Below are positions 6,917 to 11,087 of a DNA stretch of 11,087 nucleotides, in pieces. The DNA is from Mucilaginibacter sp. UBA4741. GTDB lineage: Bacteria > Bacteroidota > Bacteroidia > Sphingobacteriales > Sphingobacteriaceae. The stretch spans positions 1 to 11,087 of the forward strand of contig DHIR01000207.1 of NCBI GenBank assembly GCA_002403905.1, written 5' to 3'. The notes under the pieces are model-generated. The model was not told the DNA's origin and did not search any database. It worked only from the letters and a program-made list of their open reading frames with translations. The position numbers and the translations under genes are program-made. Position 1 is the first letter of the stretch, and each line of letters begins with the position of its first letter.

Positions 6917-7954
6917 ATGTGGCGTAAATTTTTAATGAAGAGAAATATATATTTATTGGTGTTTTTTGCTTTTACCATTAGCACGGTTAATGCACAACAA
7001 CTGCCGCAGTACACCCAATATGTATTTAATAATTATTTACTAAATCCGGCGGTAAGTGGTATTGAAAACTATACCGATGCCAAACTGGGCTATCGCAGCC
7101 AATGGACGGGTTTAAACGGCGCGCCGGTAACCAGCTTCTTAACTGTAAACGCACCAATTGGAAATAATTTTATAAATGGCGATGCTACTGCTTTCCCCGG
7201 TGGTGGCGAAACCAACCCAAGCAGTAGACTTTATACTCAAAACTACCAGGCTTCAGAGCCCCATCATGGTATTGGTTTTACACTGGTAACAGATAAGGCC
7301 GGCCCCATAACACAAACCAATGTTGCAGCTACTTATGCTTATCATATTGGTTTGGCACCGCGTTTAAATTTAGCTGTTGGGGTAGCTGCGGGTTTTAACC
7401 GTATCAGTTTAAATACATCCGAAATTACATTAGCAACTGCATTTGATCCGGCAATTGCAAACGGTAATAATACCCAGTGGAAACCCGACCTTGGAGTAGG
7501 CGCATGGCTATATTCAGGCGATTATTATGTAGGGGTGTCTGTACAACAATTATTAAAACAAAATCTTTATTTCAGTACAACAACTACAACTGTAGATGTG
7601 AGCCAAACCGTGCCGCATTATTTCTTTACAGCAGGTACTAAGTTATATGTATCAGATGATATTACGCTTTTGCCTTCTTTTCTGGTTAAAGTTATACAGC
7701 CGGTACCTATGACCTATGATATTAACCTTAAAGCATCATTCCAGGATAAATTTTGGTTAGGCGGCTCATATCGTCATAATGACTCCTTTGGAATATTAGC
7801 GGGATTTAATCTGAGCTCTTTTATAAATGTAGGTTACTCTTATGATATCACTACATCATCATTAAACACCGTAAGTAACGGTACACATGAAATTGTGATT
7901 GGCTTATTACTTAATAACCGTTATAAGGTTACCTGCCCGCAACACGGATTTTAA
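6917..7954 (+). CDS. PorP/SprF family T9SS outer-membrane protein
   Basis: A 345-residue outer-membrane beta-barrel-type protein of the PorP/SprF family, members of which help T9SS export or attach substrates with type B tails; the best known are PorP of Porphyromonas and SprF of Flavobacterium. Signal peptide: MKRNIYLLVFFAFTISTVNA before QQ. The family signature follows (QLPQYTQYVFNNYLLNPAVSG at about 28-48, then GYRSQWTGLNGAPVT at 58-72). Alternating strands fill the rest, including HHGIGFTLVTDKAGPI, a late SYRHNDSFGILAGF and FINVGYSYDITTSSL. The ATG at 6917 is the longest start; the ATG at 6935 gives a more standard leader and may be the true one. It lies directly after two type B substrates on the same strand, the usual arrangement for a dedicated partner. 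The family call is firm; pairing with the upstream proteins is inferred from position. Confidence 0.9.
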   Translation: MWRKFLMKRNIYLLVFFAFTISTVNAQQLPQYTQYVFNNYLLNPAVSGIENYTDAKLGYRSQWTGLNGAPVTSFLTVNAPIGNNFINGDATAFPGGGETNPSSRLYTQNYQASEPHHGIGFTLVTDKAGPITQTNVAATYAYHIGLAPRLNLAVGVAAGFNRISLNTSEITLATAFDPAIANGNNTQWKPDLGVGAWLYSGDYYVGVSVQQLLKQNLYFSTTTTTVDVSQTVPHYFFTAGTKLYVSDDITLLPSFLVKVIQPVPMTYDINLKASFQDKFWLGGSYRHNDSFGILAGFNLSSFINVGYSYDITTSSLNTVSNGTHEIVIGLLLNNRYKVTCPQHGF

Positions 7955-7959
7955 GATAC

Positions 7960-8067
7960 AGACAAGAATCAAGAGTCAAGAAACAAGATCTTTTTATTGT
8001 AAAATGAAAAGCCCTTTAGTATCGAAACTAAAAGGCTTTTTTATATCTTGACTCTTGGTTCTTGTCT
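7960..8067. repeat. 22-bp inverted repeat enclosing the terminator between convergent genes
   Basis: The left arm 7960-7981 and right arm 8046-8067 are complementary over 22 bases, with one T/G pair as the only exception. The arms are made of degenerate short units (CAAGAA, TCAAGA, GTCAAGA, and CTTGACTCTTGG on the other side). The 64 bases between them hold the terminator hairpin. Such unit-built intergenic arms look like a dispersed repeat rather than a normal terminator; copies elsewhere would be needed to show that. Confidence 0.7.
8007..8042. terminator. Bidirectional intrinsic terminator between porP/sprF-type gene and rpoN
   Basis: A 14-base stem (8007-8020 with 8027-8040) with one C/A mismatch and the loop ATCGAA. 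On the plus strand it ends in a run of six T at 8037-8042, serving the PorP/SprF-type gene. On the minus strand the stem leads into CTTTTCATTTT, serving rpoN. It lies between the two convergent stop codons. Confidence 0.8.
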
Positions 8068-8079
8068 CTTAACTCTGAA

Positions 8080-9555
8080 TTACAACTCTTTCCTCAACCT
8101 TGCTACAGGTATATTCATTTGCTCACGGTATTTGGCTACGGTGCGGCGTGCTATGTTGTAGCCGGCATCTTTTAGTATATCGGTAAGCTTTTCGTCGGCC
8201 AATGGGTGGCGTTTGTCTTCTTTGCCAATGTGTTCTTCCAGTATTTTTTTAACCTCTTTATTGGATACCTCTTCGCCAGTTTCGGTTTGGATAGCCTCTG
8301 AGAAGAATGATTTTAGCAGGAAGGTACCATGCTCAGTTTGTACGTATTTTGAATTAGCCACACGCGATACAGTTGAAATATCCATCCCTATCTTGTCGGC
8401 AATATCTTTCAATATCATCGGTTTAAGGTTCTTGTCATCGCCGGTTAAAAAAAAGTCGTACTGATAATGCATTATAGCATTCATGGTTTTAAGCAAGGTT
8501 TGCTGGCGCTGTTTAATAGCATCAATAAACCATTTTGCCGAATCGAGCTTTTGTTTTACAAACTGTACAGCCTCTTTTAATTTTTTATCTTTTTGCGATG
8601 CCTTATCATAATGCTGAAACATCTCCTGGTAAGAGCGGCTCACACGTAATTCGGGCGCATTTTTGGAGTTTAGGGTAAGTATCAGCACACCATCACTATT
8701 CTTGATATGAAAATCAGGAATAACCTGCATTTGCTTGGTGTTTACCTCGTTCGAGTCGCCGGGTTTTGGGTTAAGCTTTAATATCTCATTTATCACACCA
8801 CGCAATTCAATTGATGTCATGTTTAATGATTTCTCCAGCTTGTCATAATGCTTACGGGTAAACTCATCCAAATGATGCTCAACAACCAATATCGCTTTAA
8901 TTATTATTGGATCATTTTGATCTTTTCTGCGTAACTGGATTAATAAACATTCCTGCAAGCTGCGTGCGCCAACGCCAGGAGGGTCAAAACTTTGTATCAC
9001 CTTTAACATATCCTCAACTTCTTCATCCTCGGCCATTACATTTTGCGAGAAGGCAAGGTCATCAGTAAGCGAAGTTATGGGCCTGCGCAGGTAACCGTCA
9101 TCATCTAAACTACCTATTATCTGGTTGGCTACCTTAAAGTCTTTGTCAGACATTGGCAACATATCCAGTTGTGCCTGTAACGCCTCAAAAAACGAGCTTT
9201 GCACAGCAAACGGTATTTCTTTACGGTCCTCTTCATCATCACCATTTTGGTCATAGCGCGATCCGTATTCGTTTACATTATCTTCCTGAAGGTAATCGTC
9301 AATATTAAATTCGTCCGCCTCGCCACGCTCTTCATCGCCATTAAAAGTATCTTCGTCAGGGTCGCGGTCGGGGTATTGCTCTTCGGGCTCGTTAAGGTTG
9401 GTTAAACTTAGATCTTCGAGCGCGGGGTTTTCTTCTAACTCCTCTTTTATACGGGTGTCTAACGACACAGTAGGTACCTGCAACAGTTTAATAAACTGTA
9501 TTTGCTGTGGCGACAGCTTCTGTAATAGTTTCTGTTGGAGGTTTTGTTTTAGCAT
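8080..9555 (-). CDS. rpoN: RNA polymerase sigma-54 factor RpoN
   Basis: Sigma-54 directs core RNA polymerase to -24/-12 promoters, opened only with an AAA+ activator. The 491 residues match the family length and order. Region I is glutamine- and leucine-rich (residues 1-46: QNLQQKLLQKLSPQQIQFIK). Region II is an acidic linker (about 56-112). The core-binding region follows, with the family motif FDPPGVGARSLQECL (190-204). The helix-turn-helix is near 382-404 (LKDIADKIGMDISTVSRVAN), and the RpoN box ARRTVAKYRE is complete at 469-478. The ATG at 9555 starts directly at region I. A good minus-strand promoter lies just upstream. Convergent with the PorP/SprF-type gene and divergent from mscL, it appears to be a single-gene unit. 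I saw no sigma-54 promoter in this window. Confidence 0.97.
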   Translation of the reverse strand: MLKQNLQQKLLQKLSPQQIQFIKLLQVPTVSLDTRIKEELEENPALEDLSLTNLNEPEEQYPDRDPDEDTFNGDEERGEADEFNIDDYLQEDNVNEYGSRYDQNGDDEEDRKEIPFAVQSSFFEALQAQLDMLPMSDKDFKVANQIIGSLDDDGYLRRPITSLTDDLAFSQNVMAEDEEVEDMLKVIQSFDPPGVGARSLQECLLIQLRRKDQNDPIIIKAILVVEHHLDEFTRKHYDKLEKSLNMTSIELRGVINEILKLNPKPGDSNEVNTKQMQVIPDFHIKNSDGVLILTLNSKNAPELRVSRSYQEMFQHYDKASQKDKKLKEAVQFVKQKLDSAKWFIDAIKQRQQTLLKTMNAIMHYQYDFFLTGDDKNLKPMILKDIADKIGMDISTVSRVANSKYVQTEHGTFLLKSFFSEAIQTETGEEVSNKEVKKILEEHIGKEDKRHPLADEKLTDILKDAGYNIARRTVAKYREQMNIPVARLRKEL

Positions 9556-9569
9556 AAATCAGATAAGGG

Positions 9570-9600
9570 CAAATCTACATCAATTACCTATAACTTTAAA
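9570..9600 (-). promoter_or_regulatory. Predicted housekeeping promoter of rpoN
   Basis: Reading the minus strand, TAGATTTG (9577-9570) matches TAnnTTTG exactly. The -33 position holds TTTA (9600-9597), three of four bases, at the preferred spacing of 19. Transcription would begin close to 9563, leaving a very short leader before the ATG at 9555. Confidence 0.55.
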
Positions 9601-9613
9601 ACTTAGTTAAAGG

Positions 9614-9651
9614 AAAACGTTTTATGAGTAAATGCCTGAAGGCAGGCATTT
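9614..9651. repeat. Palindrome and 9-bp hairpin in the divergent rpoN-mscL gap
   Basis: AAAACGTTTT (9614-9623) is a perfect 10-base palindrome. Just after it, AAATGCCTG (9630-9638) pairs perfectly with CAGGCATTT (9643-9651) around the loop AAGG. The hairpin sits upstream of both divergent genes, so it is not a terminator for either. It could be an operator, a REP-like intergenic repeat or a leader structure; the sequence alone does not decide. Confidence 0.55.
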
Positions 9652-9652
9652 G

Positions 9653-9685
9653 TTTGGATAGAATAATAATTTTATAATATATTTA
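9653..9685 (+). promoter_or_regulatory. Possible mscL promoter
   Basis: TTTG (9653-9656) and TATATTTA (9678-9685) resemble the -33 and -7 elements. The spacing is 21 instead of 19 and the last -7 base is off consensus. The position, 22 bases before the mscL ATG, is right, and the pair begins immediately after the 9630-9651 hairpin. Confidence 0.35.
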
Positions 9686-9707
9686 TAAATATTAAAACTT
9701 TAAAAGT

Positions 9708-10115
9708 ATGGCTATTGTAAAAGAATTTAAAGAATTTGCCATGCGTGGCAACGTTGTTGACCTTGCAGTAGGTGTTATTATTGGTGCCGCTTTTGGCAAA
9801 ATTGTGACTTCATTGGTAACTGATGTTGTTATGCCACCAATTGGGTATCTTACAGGTGGTATTGATTTTAAGGATTTAAAAGTACTTATAAAGCACGGCG
9901 ACCCCACCAAAAAGATAGCGGATGTCACAATTAATTATGGGAATTTTATTAATACAGCAATAGAATTTGTAATAGTGGCTTTTTGTATTTTTATGGTTGT
10001 TAAAGCAATAAACTCGCTTAAAAAACCAGAAGTGGCCGCCCCTGAAGCAGCACCTGTAGTAACAAAAGAAGAAACTTTACTTACAGAGATACGCGATTTG
10101 CTGGCAAAGAAATAG
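9708..10115 (+). CDS. mscL: Large-conductance mechanosensitive channel MscL
   Basis: A homopentameric inner-membrane channel that opens under membrane tension and releases solutes on osmotic downshock. The 135 residues are the normal family length. The amphipathic N-terminus ([20 protein letters not shown]) leads into TM1 (about 16-45), which carries the pore-lining glycine pattern [16 protein letters not shown] and the conserved MPPIG (42-46). A periplasmic loop spans 50-77 and TM2 about 79-102 ([21 protein letters not shown]). An Ala/Pro/Glu linker (about 105-118) precedes the C-terminal helix [13 protein letters not shown], which forms the cytoplasmic bundle. The ATG is fixed by the conserved N-terminus. 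It is divergent from rpoN and upstream of rpmH, with its own probable terminator. The identification is firm. Confidence 0.97.
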   Translation: MAIVKEFKEFAMRGNVVDLAVGVIIGAAFGKIVTSLVTDVVMPPIGYLTGGIDFKDLKVLIKHGDPTKKIADVTINYGNFINTAIEFVIVAFCIFMVVKAINSLKKPEVAAPEAAPVVTKEETLLTEIRDLLAKK

Positions 10116-10128
10116 TAATAGTCCATAG

Positions 10129-10198
10129 ATCATGGATGATAGTTCACAGAAGCCGGACATTCACAATGAACCATCATCCATGATTGATGAACTTTTTT
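10129..10198 (+). terminator. Long hairpin with T-run after mscL; also a candidate dispersed repeat
   Basis: The arms 10129-10146 and 10167-10184 pair over 18 bases with one A/C mismatch around a 20-base loop. A run of six T follows at 10193-10198, eight bases beyond the stem; that gap is longer than usual for an intrinsic terminator. The arms are built of near-repeated words (ATCATGGATGAT, GTTCA), much like the arms at 7960-8067. It probably ends mscL transcription but may originate as an intergenic repeat. Confidence 0.5.
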
Positions 10199-10212
10199 CA
10201 AATGTATATTTG
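10183..10212 (+). promoter_or_regulatory. Second, overlapping candidate promoter upstream of rpmH
   Basis: TATATTTG (10205-10212) also matches TAnnTTTG exactly, with ATTG (10183-10186) as an imperfect -33 at spacing 18. Its last four bases are the -33 element of the main promoter, so polymerase could not occupy both at once. Confidence 0.4.
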
Positions 10213-10218
10213 AAAAAA
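10193..10218. repeat. 11-bp perfect inverted repeat overlapping the rpmH promoter region
   Basis: TTTTTTCAAAT (10193-10203) and ATTTGAAAAAA (10208-10218) pair perfectly around GTAT. The right arm contains the TTTG used as the -33 element of the rpmH promoter, and the left arm holds the T-run following the mscL hairpin. Whether this is an operator or only AT-rich symmetry is unknown. Confidence 0.5.
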
Positions 10219-10239
10219 CAAATAATTACACTACATTTG
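10209..10239 (+). promoter_or_regulatory. Strong housekeeping promoter of rpmH-rnpA-yidD
   Basis: TTTG (10209-10212), exactly 19 bases, then TACATTTG (10232-10239): a perfect match to the Bacteroidota sigma-A consensus. Transcription should begin near 10246, giving a leader of about 30 bases before the rpmH ATG. A strong promoter fits a ribosomal protein gene. Confidence 0.8.
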
Positions 10240-10244
10240 CGCTC

Positions 10245-10260
10245 TTGTTTTTAAAAACAA
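10245..10260. repeat. 16-bp perfect palindrome in the rpmH leader
   Basis: TTGTTTTTAAAAACAA is self-complementary with no loop. It begins at about the predicted transcription start and ends 17 bases before the rpmH ATG. It may be a protein-binding site or AT-rich chance symmetry. Confidence 0.4.
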
Positions 10261-10277
10261 AATAGAATAAAAAAGTC

Positions 10278-10436
10278 ATGAAAAGAACGTTTCAGCCTTC
10301 TCAAAGAAAAAGAAGAAATAAACACGGATTCCGTGAGCGCATGTCTACTGCTAACGGTAGAAGAATTTTAGCAGCCAGAAGAGCTAAAGGCAGAAAAAAA
10401 TTATCTGTATCTAGCGAAGGTCGTCATAAAGCATAA
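10278..10436 (+). CDS. rpmH: Large ribosomal subunit protein bL34
   Basis: A 52-residue, highly basic protein of the 50S subunit, easily missed because of its size. It begins [20 protein letters not shown], the characteristic L34 start (KRTFQPS then HGFRxRM), and continues [20 protein letters not shown] before KLSVSS and a short basic tail. The length is close to the family norm, with a few extra C-terminal residues as is common in Bacteroidota. The ATG follows GAATAAAAAAGTC, A-rich and without a Shine-Dalgarno sequence. It is the first gene of the conserved rpmH-rnpA-yidD cluster and directly follows the best promoter in the window. Essentially certain. Confidence 0.98.
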   Translation: MKRTFQPSQRKRRNKHGFRERMSTANGRRILAARRAKGRKKLSVSSEGRHKA

Positions 10437-10466
10437 ATCTTGGTTACTTTCTCTGTTACAGGGGAT

Positions 10467-10496
10467 TTGAACCGCTTGTATTAAATTTCGGTTCAA
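10467..10496 (+). other. Hairpin between rpmH and rnpA
   Basis: TTGAACCG (10467-10474) and CGGTTCAA (10489-10496) pair perfectly around a 14-base loop in the 73-base rpmH-rnpA spacer. No T-run follows, so it is not a standard terminator. It may be a processing or stability element that sets the large difference in output needed between L34 and RNase P protein; this is inference. Confidence 0.45.
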
Positions 10497-10509
10497 TTAT
10501 ATAGTAACT

Positions 10510-10893
10510 ATGTACACTTTTAAGAAAGAAGAACGGTTATGTAATAAAAAGCTTATTGATGAGCTTTTTCATAACGGTTCTTCTTTTTTATGTTATCCTT
10601 TTAAAGCTTCGTGGTTGTTGGTTAGTGAGGTACAACCGGTGCCCGCGCAAATTTTGTTTTCGGTATCAAAAAAACGTTATAAACGTGCTGTTGACCGTAA
10701 CTTAATAAAAAGGCGTATGCGCGAAGCCTACAGACTAAGTAAAGAACAGCAACTATATGAGCAGCTTAAAGCCGCTGATAAAAAGATAGTGCTGTCGGTA
10801 GGATACATAGGTAAGGAAATTGCTCCTTATGAGTTGATAGAGAAAAAAATGCTTAAACTTTTAGTGCAGCTTAGTGCTGAGCTTGTAAAATGA
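10510..10893 (+). CDS. rnpA: Ribonuclease P protein component
   Basis: The protein cofactor of RNase P, which binds the catalytic RNA and the 5' leader of precursor tRNA during leader removal. It has 127 residues, normal for the family. The N-terminus ([20 protein letters not shown]) and the central [17 protein letters not shown] region are typical. The RNR motif [10 protein letters not shown] at 63-72 is intact, followed by the helix REAYRL and the strand IVLSVGYIG. The ATG at 10510 places the conserved KEERL near the start, as expected. The stop overlaps the next start by four bases (ATGA), implying translational coupling with yidD. It lies 73 bases after rpmH and is presumably transcribed with it. 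Confidence 0.96.
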   Translation: MYTFKKEERLCNKKLIDELFHNGSSFLCYPFKASWLLVSEVQPVPAQILFSVSKKRYKRAVDRNLIKRRMREAYRLSKEQQLYEQLKAADKKIVLSVGYIGKEIAPYELIEKKMLKLLVQLSAELVK

Positions 10894-11087
10894 GAGCCAT
10901 TGTAGCCATATTTAAAGCGCTTATAGGCGCTTTTTTTGTATTGCTGATAAGAATATACCAGTACTTTATATCGCCGCTTACAGGCGCATCATGCCGCTAT
11001 ACGCCAACTTGCTCGCAATATGGGGTAGAGGCTATAAAAAAACACGGTGCTTTTAAAGGCGGATGGTTAACTTTAAAACGTATTGCC
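10890..11087 (+). CDS. yidD: Membrane protein insertion efficiency factor YidD, 3' end cut off by window
   Basis: The first 66 codons of a small membrane-associated protein that helps YidC-dependent insertion of inner-membrane proteins. After a hydrophobic N-terminal segment (residues 3-22, [20 protein letters not shown]), the diagnostic YidD block appears: [20 protein letters not shown] (about 24-43), with its two conserved cysteines, then [19 protein letters not shown]. Family members are about 70-90 residues, so only a short end is missing. The ATG overlaps the rnpA stop. The order rpmH-rnpA-yidD is conserved in many bacteria. A terminator-like hairpin lies within codons 9-16. Confidence 0.95.
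   Translation, partial: MRAIVAIFKALIGAFFVLLIRIYQYFISPLTGASCRYTPTCSQYGVEAIKKHGAFKGGWLTLKRIA
10914..10937 (+). terminator. Terminator-like hairpin inside the start of yidD
   Basis: AAAGCGC (10914-10920) pairs perfectly with GCGCTTT (10927-10933) around TTATAG, and the T-run extends unbroken to 10937. It has the form of an intrinsic terminator but lies in the yidD coding sequence, so it could cut transcription after rnpA when ribosomes do not cover it. It encodes KALIGAFF, so it may be only a product of coding choice. Confidence 0.4.

Noticed and set aside
9624..9677. 17-codon frame (MSKCLKAGICLDRIIIL) with AAAGG upstream
   Set aside because: Its middle is just the translation of the 9630-9651 hairpin; no independent sign of coding.
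10459..10476. Minus-strand sequence resembling a tRNA T-arm (GCGGTTCAAATCCCCTG) in the rpmH-rnpA gap
   Set aside because: One of the five T-stem pairs fails, the following bases cannot form an acceptor stem ending in CCA at the right distance, and no anticodon or D-arm is visible. Treated as chance resemblance, though a tRNA remnant cannot be excluded.

Overview
The window looks like chromosomal DNA from a Bacteroidota bacterium, most likely family Sphingobacteriaceae (Mucilaginibacter/Pedobacter-like). Reasons: two proteins end in the type B C-terminal sorting domain of the type IX secretion system (T9SS), one gene is a PorP/SprF outer-membrane partner, the best promoters match the Bacteroidota form (TTTG, 19 bases, TAnnTTTG), starts lack Shine-Dalgarno sequences, and intergenic DNA is AT-rich. 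The genus is inference.

Layout. Bases 1-449 hold a response regulator missing only the first base of its start codon. Bases 538-7954 are a co-oriented block of cell-surface genes: a 1196-residue secreted protein (IgGFc-binding-like N-terminus, PKD repeats, T9SS type B tail); a second secreted protein (YVTN beta-propeller, Ig/MBG-like repeats, T9SS type B tail) that is split by a frameshift near base 6010; and a PorP/SprF-family protein. Dedicated PorP/SprF partners are known to help export type B substrates, so the three genes probably form one surface-display module. It ends at a bidirectional terminator (8007-8042) set inside a 22-bp inverted repeat.

Bases 8080-11087 are housekeeping. rpoN (sigma-54) is on the minus strand, divergent from mscL (large mechanosensitive channel). 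Next come rpmH (ribosomal protein L34, 52 residues), rnpA (RNase P protein) and the start of yidD (membrane-insertion factor), in the usual rpmH-rnpA-yidD order. rpmH has the clearest promoter in the window, an exact TTTG-N19-TACATTTG, with a second overlapping candidate just upstream. rnpA and yidD overlap by four bases, and a terminator-like hairpin lies within the first codons of yidD.

The points most worth a second look are the frameshifted propeller protein, in which loss of one copy of a 5-base tandem repeat would explain the break exactly; the propeller apparently inserted inside an Ig-like repeat; and several intergenic inverted repeats that look like dispersed elements. I saw no CRISPR array, transposase, tRNA or rRNA. 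No gene-free gap exceeds 180 bases.
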